Assembly (NCBI GenBank): GCA_963704405.1
Contig: OY969903.1
Location: 1,240,001-1,304,000 of the forward strand
DNA: 64,000 nucleotides
Origin: MFD01213-c1 sp963704405
Lineage (GTDB): Bacteria > Planctomycetota > Phycisphaerae > Tepidisphaerales > Tepidisphaeraceae
Direction: 5' to 3'
The position numbers were made by a program, and so were the translations under genes. Below the pieces are notes generated by a model. That model was given only the letters and a program-made list of their open reading frames with translations, searched no databases and was not told the origin of the DNA. Below, one piece after another: positions 48,033-56,958 of this stretch (its first letter is position 1; each line of letters opens with the position of its first letter).

Positions 48033-49148
48033 ATGCGATTCATGCCTCCTGAAGTCACCGCGCCATCGCCTCAACCTTCGACGACCGCCGACGCTCGTCC
48101 GGTGGTCGACAGCATACTCGACGACGCTGTCCGCCGCCGCGCCTCCGATGTGCATGTTGAACCGACAGCGCAGCAATATGAGCTTCGTTTTCGGATTGAC
48201 GGACTGCTCGAAACCGTCGCTTTTTACGACATCCCAACAGGCCGCAGCATTGTAGCGCGGCTGATGGTCATGGCCCACTTGCTCACCTATCGCCAGGACA
48301 TCCCCCAGGAAGGGCGGCTCACCACGCGCGTTACCTCGTCCCAAAATGAGCTCGATCTGCGGCTCTCGATCATGCCTGTCACGCACGGTCTCCGCGCCGC
48401 TGTTCGTCTGCCGGCTGAGTTGATTCAGCCGCGCTCGCTGGATGATCTGCATCTCCCGGCCGCCGTCGTGCAGGGCCTTAAATCGTTTGCCGCTTCCGAT
48501 TTAGGCATGCTCATCCTCACCGGTCCTGCCGGCAGCGGCAAAACCACCACGATCTATGCGCTGCTCCAATACATTGCAAAAACATCCCCCGGCTTAAGCA
48601 TCGTCGCGCTCGAGGACCCCGTCGAACGCGATCTCCCCGGCATCACGCAGATCGAAGTTTCCCCTTTCGGCCAGCTCACCTACGAACGCGCGCTCCGCAG
48701 CATCCTCCGCCAGGATCCGCAGGTGCTCATGCTCGGCGAAATCCGCGACGCCGCGACCACCACCCTCGCGCTCCAGGCCGCGCTTTCCGGCCATCGGCTG
48801 ATCTCCACATTTCACGCTTCCTCCGCCGCCGGTGCAGTCTCGCGATTGATCGAAATGGGCGCCGAACCCGGCCAAATCACCAGCGCCCTCTTCGGCGTCG
48901 TTTCCCAGCGCCTGCTCCGCAAAACCGAAAACACCGCCTACCGCGGCCGAGTCCCCATCGCCGAATTTGTGCAAATGGATGCCCCCGCCCGAGCCGCCAT
49001 TCTCAACCGCAACGACGCCGCCATGCTCCAATCCATTCTCACCAAACAACCCGGCTTTCAGAGCCTTCAGCAATCGGCCGACCATCTGATCGCCGCCGCT
49101 TTAACCGATGCCGCGGAAGTCGCAAGAGTCCTCGGAAGCGGCCCGTGA
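48033..49148 (+). CDS. Type II secretion / type IV pilus ATPase (GspE/PilB/PilT family)
   Basis: The 371-residue hexameric motor ATPase is PilT-sized and lacks the GspE N-terminal domains. It has Walker A GPAGSGKTTTIYALL near residue 165, the Asp box ALEDPVERD, Walker B VLMLGEIRDAATTTLA and the His box GHRLISTFHASSAAGAV. The start at ATG 48033 (MRFMPPEV) is preferred over the open extension upstream, which overlaps the divergent TPR gene. It is the first gene of the secretion/pilus-like locus that continues to 54060. Whether it drives assembly or retraction cannot be told. Confidence 0.92.
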   Translation: MRFMPPEVTAPSPQPSTTADARPVVDSILDDAVRRRASDVHVEPTAQQYELRFRIDGLLETVAFYDIPTGRSIVARLMVMAHLLTYRQDIPQEGRLTTRVTSSQNELDLRLSIMPVTHGLRAAVRLPAELIQPRSLDDLHLPAAVVQGLKSFAASDLGMLILTGPAGSGKTTTIYALLQYIAKTSPGLSIVALEDPVERDLPGITQIEVSPFGQLTYERALRSILRQDPQVLMLGEIRDAATTTLALQAALSGHRLISTFHASSAAGAVSRLIEMGAEPGQITSALFGVVSQRLLRKTENTAYRGRVPIAEFVQMDAPARAAILNRNDAAMLQSILTKQPGFQSLQQSADHLIAAALTDAAEVARVLGSGP

Positions 49149-49257
49149 TCCCGGAACGCCCCAGACAAGGGCTGAAGCCCTTCATTCAAAAATAATCCGT
49201 GAAAGCCAGCCGATTCGTCTCCGTCAGAGAAAATGAAAGCATGATGCGGAGCCTGAT

Positions 49258-50205
49258 ATGCAAGCACTAATGCCTGCACAACCATCAGTTACGGAAAGCG
49301 ACCTGTCGCTTCTCCAGCGTTTCACTGAAACCGGTGATCCCGCAGTCTTTGCCCAAATCGTGCAGCGCTACGCCGGTGTCGTCTTCTCCGCCTCTCAGCG
49401 CATCTTGAATGATGAAGCCCGTGCCCAGGATGTTGCCCAGGAAACTTTTTTCCGCCTCATGCGCCAGCCGCGGCTGGTCACCCATTCGCTCGGCGGTTGG
49501 CTGCATCGCTCCGCCACGCATCTTGCCATCGACGCCAGGCGCAGCGAGCTCTCCCGCCGGCAACGTGAAAAAAACTATTGGCTCCATCGCGAAAACGATA
49601 CCCGCGGCTCAGAGCCCCGCTGGGAAGATGTCTCCCCTTATGTCGATCAGGCTATGATCGAGCTTCCCGAGCCCATGCGCATTCTTCTCGTCCGCCACTT
49701 TCTGCAGGGCACCTCGCAGAATGACCTGGCGGCAGAGATGAACATCAGCCCCGCCACGATTTCTCGAAAAATAAAATCAGGCGTTGAAGAACTTCAAAAG
49801 CTGCTGAAGAAAAAGGGCATTTACGTCGCGTTCTTCGCCTTGGCCGAATTCTGCACCAAAGAAACCGCCAAAGCCGCCCCGACCAAACTCATGATGGAAC
49901 TCGGCAAGATGCAGATGGTCGGCCCGGTCAGCGTCGGCCCGGTTCCACCGGCCGGCCCTGCGGCGCAGTGGCCGTCGACACTTAAAATTCATGCCGCCAA
50001 AGCGGTGGACACCACATGGAAAATAGTTGCCACCTGCGTTGGTGGCGCCGGACTGGTCACAGTTTATGGAGTGGCCATGCTCTCCTGGGGAGGACACTCC
50101 GCAGCGCCCAGCCCGGCGCCAAAAACTCCGGCAGCGGAAGTTCATTACTCCGGCGCCTCCAAGCCCGGCGGCGGCCCAATCCACCTGACGACCCCAGGCT
50201 CATGA
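49258..50205 (+). CDS. ECF-type sigma factor with C-terminal membrane segment
   Basis: The 315-residue protein has sigma-2 (VFAQIVQRYAGVVFSASQRI, ARAQDVAQETFFRLMRQ; residues about 30-75) and sigma-4 (LPEPMRILLVRHFLQGTSQN, LAAEMNISPATISRKIKSG; about 140-180). A linker, a predicted membrane helix (KIVATCVGGAGLVTVYGVAM, about 258-278) and a Pro/Gly-rich tail follow. It is inserted between the ATPase and the two GspF genes and may control the locus. Its membrane anchor suggests regulation by release or local sequestration, which is inference. It is a shorter relative of the sigma-DUF3738 fusion at 23680. Confidence 0.88.
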   Translation: MQALMPAQPSVTESDLSLLQRFTETGDPAVFAQIVQRYAGVVFSASQRILNDEARAQDVAQETFFRLMRQPRLVTHSLGGWLHRSATHLAIDARRSELSRRQREKNYWLHRENDTRGSEPRWEDVSPYVDQAMIELPEPMRILLVRHFLQGTSQNDLAAEMNISPATISRKIKSGVEELQKLLKKKGIYVAFFALAEFCTKETAKAAPTKLMMELGKMQMVGPVSVGPVPPAGPAAQWPSTLKIHAAKAVDTTWKIVATCVGGAGLVTVYGVAMLSWGGHSAAPSPAPKTPAAEVHYSGASKPGGGPIHLTTPGS

Positions 50206-50331
50206 AAACGATTTTAGATTTCTGTTGTTCTCGTGTGGTCCAAATGTCATTTGAACATTGATTTGTCATCCGAATATTCGTCATTCAAGCTTCAGAGTTT
50301 CCGAAAATCAGTTGATTTTACAACAATTACA
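50206..50331. other. Gap with degenerate AT-rich repeat words
   Basis: A 126-bp spacer before the first gspF with words such as GTCATTTGAAC, GTCATCCGAAT and TTCGTCATTCAAG. It is more AT-rich than its surroundings and looks like a decayed interspersed repeat, and also possibly a promoter region. The gspF frame is open back to 50233 only through this region. Confidence 0.4.
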
Positions 50332-51561
50332 ATGTTCACTCCAAACCCCGCCTCCCCCTTCGCCTACCGCGCCCAGACGGCCGGCGGCGACGCTGTTTCC
50401 GGCACGATAGACGCCTCATCCCTTGATGAAGCCTCTGCCCGACTGGCTTCGCTGCAGCTTCGTGTCATCGACATCAATCCCCTGTCCCAGCCTTTGCGTT
50501 CCAGGCCGCTCAAAGGCGAAGATTTTATCGCCTTCAACACCCAGCTTGCTCACCTCACCACCGCCGGCCTGCCGGTTGAGCAGGGGCTTCGCCTCATCGC
50601 CGAAGACATGCGCTCCAGGCGCATGGCCCAGACCGTCCGTGAAATTGCCACCGAACTCGAAAGCGGCAAGTCTCTTGCCAGTGCCTTTGAAACGCACACC
50701 GCCGATTTCCCGCCCCTCTACAGCCAGCTTGTCAACGCCGGCGTCCGCAGCGGAAATCTCCCCGGCATGCTCCTCAATCTCGGCCGGCATCTCGAACTCA
50801 TCACGCGCCTTCGCGCAATGCTCTGGCAGGCATTTTCCTATCCCATCATGGTCCTGCTCAGCCTCGTCGCCGTCATCATCTTCCTCAGCATCGCCGTTTT
50901 CCCTCAGCTCGAAAAAATCTTTCGCGATTTCAGAACCGATCTCCCCGGCATCACGGTGTTCGTCCTGGGATTTTCCCGCTTTGTCCTTGGCATATGGCCG
51001 GTGCTGCCGATCATTGCCATCGTGCTTCTTGTCGGCGTTCCCCTGATCTGGCGCCTGTTCCGCCGCCTCAAATGGGATCAGCCGATCGTCGAAGCAATCC
51101 TTTTCCCCATCCCGCTTCTTGGCCCCGCCCTCCGCCGTAATGCGCTGGCTAGATGGTGCGACGCCCTGAAAATCGGCATAGAAGCCGGCCTCGATCTCCC
51201 CGCCTCCCTGGCCCTCGCCGCCGACGCCGTCGGCTCACCGCGCCTGCGTAAAGACACCGCCATTCTTGTTAACGCAATCCAGTCCGGCCAGCCCATTGAT
51301 GAATCCACTCCCACCCGCCTGATCCCTCCATCAGCCATCAGCGTGATCTCCCTCGCCTCCACTCATAACGATCTGCCCAATGGCTTAAACACGCTCAGTC
51401 TCATGTTCCAGCAGCAGGCCGAACTGAAGCTCGCTCTCATTCCGGCGATCCTCACACCCCTGCTCATCATCCTTATCGCCTTCATCATCGGCGTGGTTGT
51501 AACTGCCATGTTCGCACCACTTATTTCATTAATACAAGTCGTCAGCGGTCCCGGAAAATAG
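50332..51561 (+). CDS. Type II secretion inner-membrane platform protein GspF (first copy)
   Basis: The 409-residue protein is a full T2SF platform protein. The N-terminal region (FAYRAQTAGGDAVSGTIDAS) has the GspF/PilC opening. It is followed by two T2SF domains: LTTAGLPVEQGLRLIAEDM with a membrane pair around ILLSLVAVIIFLSIAVFPQL, and GLDLPASLALAADAVGSPRL with LIIAFIIGVVVTAMFAPLIS at the end. It anchors the ATPase and pseudopilins. ATG 50332 gives the family N-terminus. Confidence 0.92.
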   Translation: MFTPNPASPFAYRAQTAGGDAVSGTIDASSLDEASARLASLQLRVIDINPLSQPLRSRPLKGEDFIAFNTQLAHLTTAGLPVEQGLRLIAEDMRSRRMAQTVREIATELESGKSLASAFETHTADFPPLYSQLVNAGVRSGNLPGMLLNLGRHLELITRLRAMLWQAFSYPIMVLLSLVAVIIFLSIAVFPQLEKIFRDFRTDLPGITVFVLGFSRFVLGIWPVLPIIAIVLLVGVPLIWRLFRRLKWDQPIVEAILFPIPLLGPALRRNALARWCDALKIGIEAGLDLPASLALAADAVGSPRLRKDTAILVNAIQSGQPIDESTPTRLIPPSAISVISLASTHNDLPNGLNTLSLMFQQQAELKLALIPAILTPLLIILIAFIIGVVVTAMFAPLISLIQVVSGPGK

Positions 51562-51596
51562 CAGCCCGACCATAAATATTCTCCCCAAACAAACGC

Positions 51597-52802
51597 ATGA
51601 TCCGCATCCTCTTCATCTTCCTCTGGTCGCTGGCATTGGCCCTGTGCCTCACAGCGCTGCTGCTGGTGATCACCGGCGCCAGCCTGCCCATCGCTGGCGT
51701 TGCCTTTCTCACGATCACGTTTTTCCCCGCGCTGGTCATCGTGCTGCTGGTCGCCCAGGCACTCCGCGCCGTGGCCCGCCGCCGCACCACCGTCGTCATC
51801 ACCTATCTCGAACAAGCCGTCCGGTTAAACCTTCCCCTTCCTCGCATGCTCCAGGCCGCCGCGGCCAGCGAGACCGCCGCCACCTCGCGTCGCCTCAGTC
51901 ACCTCCGCTTCGCCCTCGAAACCGGGCTGACTCTCACGGACGCCCTGAACGTCGAACTCCCCGAAGCCCCCGCCCGCACCATCGCCCTCATCGCCGCCTC
52001 TGAGCGCATTGGCCGCCTGCCGCAGGTCCTGCATCGCCTGGTCGCCGAAGCCCGCCGCCGCACCTTCCGCGACCCCACTGAACAAACCTTCTACGTCGCC
52101 TACCCCATCGTCATGACTCTCGTCATCGGCGGGATCATTTCCATGATCATGATTTTCGTCATCCCCAAGTTCGAATCTATATTCAGAGACTTCAGCGTCG
52201 AGCTCCCCCTCACTACCATCTGGCTGCTCCGGTTTTCCCGCGTTGTCTCCGATTGGCTTCCCTGGGCGTTGCTCGTTGCAGTATTCCTGTTTCTTACTGG
52301 CATCGTTGTGGAATATTTTTCCCGCCCGAGCCAAGGCCGCCGCTGGAGCATCTTCACCGGCTGGTTCACGCACAACCGCGATCTCGCCGACGCCTGTCGC
52401 GTCATCGCCGATTCCATTGACGCTGATCTGCCGCTGGCTGCCGCTCTTCGCGACGCCGCCCGCCTCCCCGTCAGCCGTTCCCTCTGCCGCCGTCTCGACG
52501 CCTGGGCCGACGGAATCGAGCGCGGCCAACCCTCCGCCGACGCCGCCAAATCTGCCCACATGTCCAATCTCATCATCGGCCTCGCCGCCACTGCCGACAT
52601 CACCGCCGCCCGCGAAGGCTTTGTCTTCCTCTGGCGCTACTACACCAGCCGCTTCAGCCGCCTTCAGCAGCTCGCCCATGGCGCGGCCATCCCCGCCGTT
52701 GTCTTCTTCTTCGCCATCATCGTCGGTTGGGTCGCCGTCAGTCTCTTCGCCCCGATCGTCTCACTCGAACAAATGGGCATCCCCATCCTTCGCCGGCCAT
52801 AA
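51597..52802 (+). CDS. Type II secretion platform protein, second divergent GspF-like copy
   Basis: The 401-residue membrane protein is related to the previous one but begins with a membrane segment pair (LFIFLWSLALALCLTALLLV, SLPIAGVAFLTITFFPALVI) in place of the soluble opening. It then has T2SF motifs (NLPLPRMLQAAAASETAAT, LIAASERIGRLPQVLHRLVA, MTLVIGGIISMIMIFVIPKF) and a second half (DADLPLAAALRDAARLPVSR) ending FFFAIIVGWVAVSLFAPIVS. Two different platform proteins in one locus could form a hetero-dimer, as in tad or archaeal systems. The spacing to the first copy is 35 bp. Confidence 0.88.
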   Translation: MIRILFIFLWSLALALCLTALLLVITGASLPIAGVAFLTITFFPALVIVLLVAQALRAVARRRTTVVITYLEQAVRLNLPLPRMLQAAAASETAATSRRLSHLRFALETGLTLTDALNVELPEAPARTIALIAASERIGRLPQVLHRLVAEARRRTFRDPTEQTFYVAYPIVMTLVIGGIISMIMIFVIPKFESIFRDFSVELPLTTIWLLRFSRVVSDWLPWALLVAVFLFLTGIVVEYFSRPSQGRRWSIFTGWFTHNRDLADACRVIADSIDADLPLAAALRDAARLPVSRSLCRRLDAWADGIERGQPSADAAKSAHMSNLIIGLAATADITAAREGFVFLWRYYTSRFSRLQQLAHGAAIPAVVFFFAIIVGWVAVSLFAPIVSLEQMGIPILRRP

Positions 52803-52807
52803 CATCC

Positions 52808-53216
52808 ATGACCCGTTCACGTTTACCCAACTTCGCCCGCCGCGCCTTTATCCTGGCGGACATCCTCACCGGCATAACGATCGTCGCCGCCTTATCGATC
52901 GTGCTCGCCGTCGCTGTCGTCAAACAAAGCGCCGCCGAACGAAAACTCTCTAACCAGCGCCTCCGCCAACCGCCTCGCCGAACACGCGATGCTGAATCTT
53001 CACGCACATCAGCCGCTGCCCCTGATCCCCCCACAAGCGCGCATCGCCGTCCGCCCGCTCCCGGCTCCGGATAACACCTCGATGCCATCCGGCTATGGAT
53101 GGATCGCCATCGACACTTCCGTAGACAGCGGCCGCGCCACGCTCATCGGCCTGGTCCCTGCCGACGCGATTCCCGCATCGCCCGCCTCATCCACCTCCAC
53201 CGGAGGCCGGCCATGA
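52808..53216 (+). CDS. Pseudopilin-like protein, frameshifted
   Basis: The protein of about 135 residues has a basic leader and a hydrophobic helix (RAFILADILTGITIVAALSI) as in prepilins, although the cleavage site GF/E is not canonical (RRAFILADIL). The frame changes near 52961-52967, where an extra C seems to be present. Without it, QRLANRLAEHAMLNLHAHQP continues smoothly into PSGYGWIAIDTSVDSGRATL and stops at 53216. It is coupled to the next gene by ATGA overlap. It is a probable GspI/GspH-like minor pseudopilin. Confidence 0.7.
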
Positions 53217-53692
53217 TCCAAAAATTTTCTCTCTTCCCAAGCCGCACCAACCGCCATCCGCACCGCCGTGGCTATCTCATGATCGAAATGCTCATCATCA
53301 TTGCCCTGCTCCCCATCTTCGCCCTCCTCGCCGGCCACCTTTTCGTCTCCATCTTCAAGATCCTCCAGACCAGCGGAAAGGCCGACGAACAGGCAATGCG
53401 CTTTGACGCCGCCGTCGCACAACTCCGCCAGGACATCAGCACCGCCGCCTCCACTGAAACACCAACCCCCGCCACGCTCCTCATCCAGGAACCCAACCGT
53501 GAAACGATCCAGTGGCAAACGAATGGTCCCCCGACCACGCTCACCCGCATCGCCCAGGCCGACAAGCGCACCTACGAAATAGGCAAACCCTTCACGTTCC
53601 GGAAAGACGGCGTCATCACCCTCATCCATCCCGGCAATGCACCAGACAACACCGCCGACATCTCCTTCGCCTCCACTTCAAAACCACAATGA
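53213..53692 (+). CDS. Pseudopilin-like protein (GspJ-like)
   Basis: The 159-residue protein has an N-terminal basic leader and a prepilin-type segment RGYLMIEMLIIIALLPIFAL, with Glu at the +5 type position after Gly. A polar C-terminal domain follows (RFDAAVAQLRQDISTAA to TLIHPGNAPDNTADI). It would be processed by a prepilin peptidase, which is not encoded here. It overlaps both neighbours by 4 bp (ATGA on each side), showing a coupled set of three pseudopilin genes. Confidence 0.75.
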   Translation: MIQKFSLFPSRTNRHPHRRGYLMIEMLIIIALLPIFALLAGHLFVSIFKILQTSGKADEQAMRFDAAVAQLRQDISTAASTETPTPATLLIQEPNRETIQWQTNGPPTTLTRIAQADKRTYEIGKPFTFRKDGVITLIHPGNAPDNTADISFASTSKPQ

Positions 53693-54060
53693 ATCTCCTG
53701 CGCCAAAAAATCTTCCGCCGCTCTCGAGGCTTCGCCACCCTCACCGCCATCTTCCTCATCGGCCTGCTCGGCTTCGCCATCGCCGCTCTCGCCGCCACCT
53801 TCGCCTTCACCGCCCACCGCACCAGCACTGAAGCCGCCGATGCTCAACTAAGAGAATTAATCCAGGCCGCCCGGATCATCGCCGCGCAGCCGAATCAATC
53901 CAATCTCAAAGATCATCCACTCTTCCTCCCAAAAGAACTCATCGATCGCGGCGTCAAATTAACATTCCACAGCACAAACAACACGACCGAAATCACCGCC
54001 AGTTTTAGCCCCCACGAACAGCAACAAGTCACCATTCCCGACCCCTCGGCGCACGAATAA
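53689..54060 (+). CDS. Pseudopilin-like protein (third, GspK-like N-terminus)
   Basis: The 123-residue protein has a basic leader and hydrophobic segment RGFATLTAIFLIGLLGFAIA, matching the RGxA/V-LV opening of minor pseudopilins such as GspK, but it is far shorter than GspK. The second half is polar (LIQAARIIAAQPNQSNLKDH, VTIPDPSAHE). It is the last gene of the cluster and is followed at 54072 by a very strong hairpin. Confidence 0.7.
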   Translation: MNLLRQKIFRRSRGFATLTAIFLIGLLGFAIAALAATFAFTAHRTSTEAADAQLRELIQAARIIAAQPNQSNLKDHPLFLPKELIDRGVKLTFHSTNNTTEITASFSPHEQQQVTIPDPSAHE

Positions 54061-54071
54061 CCAAAGCCACC

Positions 54072-54178
54072 GAATATGGCGGAGGGAGGAGAGGAAGGCG
54101 AAGACAAATCGCAGCCGCAGGGGCGGCAACCCCTGCGGCTGCGATTTGTCTTTCTTTTCTTCCTCTTCCGCCATATTC
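54072..54178. repeat. Long nested inverted repeat, possible terminator or MITE-like element
   Basis: The inner arms (54103-54123 and 54130-54150) form a perfect 21-bp stem around CGGCAA. Outer arms continue the pairing imperfectly (GAATATGGCGGA at 54072 against TCCGCCATATTC ending at 54178, with GAGGAAGG against purine-pyrimidine matches). The element lies between the pseudopilin cluster and the convergent comEA-like gene. A T/C-rich stretch (TTTCTTTTCTTCC) follows the inner stem, so it may end transcription on the plus strand. Confidence 0.75.
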
Positions 54179-54306
54179 AATGCACGCTGGTACTGGACCA
54201 CGGTTGTTCAACGAAAAAGTCGGATGTTCCACACTCCACCCATTCGTCCCTGGTGCGCAACAGGAGGGCGGGGCTGGCGAGGAGGTGGAGAAGGTTCGCG
54301 AGGGTG

Positions 54307-54744
54307 CTACTTAAGTGGGATGGGGTGGGATGTGGACTGTGATATGGGGTGCGATGCAGGGCCAGGGAAAATCAGATACGGCTCCAGCGCCCTGACGGTT
54401 GCTTCGCCAATGCCGCGGATTTTTGTTAAATCCTCGGGTCGGAGGAAGGGCTGCTGCTGAGGATGCATGGTAGTGAAGGCTTGGCGATAAGCGACGATTT
54501 CCTTGGCGCGTTTTTCGCCGAGGGTGGGTAATGCGGAGAGTGTCGGAGCGTCGGCGGTATTGGGGTCGATGCGGTCGGCAAGTTCATTGGAGCGGACGCC
54601 GTCAGAAGGTTGGGGATCGGTGATGGCGGCGCGGTCTCGCCAATCAAGAAGAGAAAGAGTGATGAGAAATGCGATGACAATACCAAGCACGACACGCCGT
54701 GAAGGCAGAGTCCATATCTGCGGCACGCGAAATCGCCCCCGCAT
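54307..54744 (-). CDS. ComEA-like helix-hairpin-helix membrane protein
   Basis: The 145-residue protein has an N-terminal membrane helix (VVLGIVIAFLITLSLLDW) and two helix-hairpin-helix DNA-binding units: IDPNTADAPTLSALPTLGEK and ILR-type TKIRGIGEATVRALEPYLIF. ComEA receives double-stranded DNA at the cell surface during uptake. Its position beside a pilus/secretion locus supports competence, although comEC is not in the window. The start ATG 54744 lies 4 bp after the GH10-like gene stop. A longer frame upstream is a shadow of that gene. Confidence 0.8.
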   Translation of the reverse strand: MRGRFRVPQIWTLPSRRVVLGIVIAFLITLSLLDWRDRAAITDPQPSDGVRSNELADRIDPNTADAPTLSALPTLGEKRAKEIVAYRQAFTTMHPQQQPFLRPEDLTKIRGIGEATVRALEPYLIFPGPASHPISQSTSHPIPLK

Positions 54745-54748
54745 TGGA

Positions 54749-56266
54749 TCAGCCGCCCTTTCGACCGTGCCATGAATGGAATTTCTGGCGCATTTCCTGG
54801 AGCTTTTCGAAGGCAGGCTTGGGGCGGAGAACGTCGTCGAGCAGGCCGCCGGCGGGGAGGGTGGGGTGGATGTCGGCCAGGTTCGCCCAGGCGAGGCTTT
54901 CGATGTATGGCTTGCTGAGGGCCAGGTGATAGACCGCATCCATCCAGTCGGCCTGCAACTGGGAATCCCAAGGCTTTCGCCACCGGCCGGCGTGGGCGGG
55001 ATCGAGGCGGCCTTCGGAGGTGTCATCGGGGTCAGGCGAGTTTTTCCCCGGAGCGCCGATGGCGGTGACAAACAATGGGCGGCCAAGCGTGGAGAACTTG
55101 TCGAGCATGCAACTGAGCTGGAAGAGATCGCGCGTGAAGCGGCCGGGGGCGGGGACGCCCATTTCAATTTCCACGCCGAAGGCTTCAAAGTTGATGCCCG
55201 CCTGCGCGACCATTTCGGCATAGAGCATTGGGGGAACGCTGGGAGTTTTCTTGGCGTGATATTCGCCGAAGGGCTGGGTCACGGTGATGAGGGTGCGCGT
55301 GTTGGGGAGCATCGCCTTTACCTGGGAGACAAGCAGGCGGGTGAGTTCGATGATCTGTTCGAAGCTGAGGGAGAACGCGCTGTTGGTGTGCAGGCCGGCG
55401 ACGACATTCCACATGCTGACGGCTTTGCGGTAGCGCTGAACGATGCGCTGGACGTATTCGTAAGCGAGTTCGCGGATGGAATCAAAATCATGCTCCCAGA
55501 TGAACATCCAGTCGGGGAGATTGCGGTCATCAAGCCGAATCAGCGGGCCGGCGATGATCGGCATACGTTTTTTGCTGAGCAGTTCGATCCATTCATCCAC
55601 GGCGCCGGTGTCGAAGCGGTGTTCCTCCGGCTCCATCTGCCGCCAGGTCATGGGGACGATCGCGTAGTCAAAGTTGCCGGACAGGGTTTCGCGGTATTTG
55701 TCGTTTTGAACAGCCGGATCGATGCAGCAGCCAATCACATGGCGGACAAATGCGCCATTAGCGCGGCGGCGCTGGATGAGCAGGTCGGCATGGAAAGCGC
55801 CCAGCTCTTCCGACAGATCCATGGCCGCGGCCAGGGCCTGGTCGGCGAGTTTTGCGGCCTCAACAGGCTCGTGAAGCATGCCTAGCGCGTTGGCGAAAAC
55901 GCCCTGGGCTTCGCGAAATTTCGCGCCGAATTTTTCGGCCTTGGGAAAATCAAAGAGGTTCCAGTCCTCCTGTTTCTGGACAATTTTCATCAGCCGAAAT
56001 CGGGCAAGCTCGACGTTGAGATTGTAAGGCTTGTCGCGCGAGGCGAGGCGGGTGGTTTCCAGGAAGAAAGCGCCGCCGGGGCCAAGGTCCCACAGCAATC
56101 CGACGCCAATGGCATGTTCGTCGGGCCGTCGCACGTGGAGGAGGCCGGTTTCAAATGAGATGTCTGCCTGGACAGGGACGCTCTCAGGGCCCATGGCGAC
56201 CGCGCCTGCCGGTGTGAACTCGGTGAGCCGCTTCCCATCGCGATAAATCTCGAACGTTAAAGACAT
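54749..56266 (-). CDS. GH10 (xylanase-fold)-like protein lacking the canonical acid-base motif
   Basis: The 505-residue protein begins with a beta-rich N-terminal module (LTFEIYRDGKRLTEFTPAGA, ISFETGLLHVRRPDEHAIGV). A TIM-barrel region (residues about 185-500) follows with GH10-like blocks FDYAIVPMTWRQMEPEEHRF, RMPIIAGPLIRLDDRNLPDW, YVQRIVQRYRKAVSMWNVVA and AWANLADIHPTLPAGGLLDD. The GH10 acid-base motif WDVVNE appears as MWNVVAGLH, without the glutamate. No signal peptide is seen. I recall the planctomycete family having this feature, so it may have a different activity or only bind. Start 56266 (MSLTFEI). Confidence 0.7.
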   Translation of the reverse strand: MSLTFEIYRDGKRLTEFTPAGAVAMGPESVPVQADISFETGLLHVRRPDEHAIGVGLLWDLGPGGAFFLETTRLASRDKPYNLNVELARFRLMKIVQKQEDWNLFDFPKAEKFGAKFREAQGVFANALGMLHEPVEAAKLADQALAAAMDLSEELGAFHADLLIQRRRANGAFVRHVIGCCIDPAVQNDKYRETLSGNFDYAIVPMTWRQMEPEEHRFDTGAVDEWIELLSKKRMPIIAGPLIRLDDRNLPDWMFIWEHDFDSIRELAYEYVQRIVQRYRKAVSMWNVVAGLHTNSAFSLSFEQIIELTRLLVSQVKAMLPNTRTLITVTQPFGEYHAKKTPSVPPMLYAEMVAQAGINFEAFGVEIEMGVPAPGRFTRDLFQLSCMLDKFSTLGRPLFVTAIGAPGKNSPDPDDTSEGRLDPAHAGRWRKPWDSQLQADWMDAVYHLALSKPYIESLAWANLADIHPTLPAGGLLDDVLRPKPAFEKLQEMRQKFHSWHGRKGG

Positions 56267-56397
56267 AGTGCGTGATTCGCATCTTAGCAGAGAAAGGAGA
56301 ACGCTCAAATCGAACCGCGGCGATTTGGAAATCCGCGAACGGAAAGCAGATCGCCTTCTTCCCTTTTGCCGTCTCAACGAATACGTTTCCTCCGCAC

Positions 56398-56957
56398 ATG
56401 AACTGGATTTTTCTTTGTTCGCTGGTGGCAGTCTGCGGCATCATCATGCTGATCGAGCGGTCAGGCGCCCGCACGACGCTGGTGCTGAATTTCAAAGGAG
56501 ACGTAAAACGCGAAACGCGCTGGATCGCCCAGTATGGGCAGGCCGTTTGCACCCTGGTGGCCACCGTGCTGGTGATGCAACTGGATCGGAATGGAAAGAA
56601 GGTCGTTGAACCGCTGCTGGTTGCGACGTTTGGTGTTTCGGGGGTGGCGATGATCATCAAGCGGCTCACTGGGCGGGTGCGACCCAATCGCGAAAACGCG
56701 GGGCGTTTTCTTGGACCCTCCCTGAAGCACGCGAACTTCCGCGAAAGTTTTCCTTCGAGCCACAGTGCCAGTGCTGTCGCAATGTCGGCGGTTCTGGCGC
56801 ATCAATATCCTGCGGCGGGGACGACGTTCTGGACCCTGGCCATCTTGTGCGCGGTTTTGCGGTATATTCTGGATGCGCATTGGTTGAGTGATGTGGTGGG
56901 GGGGTGGCGCTGGGGTACACTGCGGCGGTTGTGACGACGCAGTTGTTTGGTGCCTGA
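56398..56957 (+). CDS. PAP2-family phosphatase, frameshifted at the C-terminus
   Basis: The membrane-bound acid phosphatase has the family motifs KRLTGRVRPNRE, SFPSSHSASAVAMS and ILDAHWLSDVVGG, where both histidines are catalytic. After VVGG the frame gives WRWGTLRRL and a premature stop. Adding one G to the G7 run at 56897-56904 gives VALGYTAAVVTTQLF and a stop at 56955-56957, a normal PAP2 ending. Substrates are usually lipid phosphates such as undecaprenyl pyrophosphate. The repaired protein is about 187 residues with several membrane segments. It is followed by the next gene after 1 bp. Confidence 0.85.
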
Positions 56958-56958
56958 C

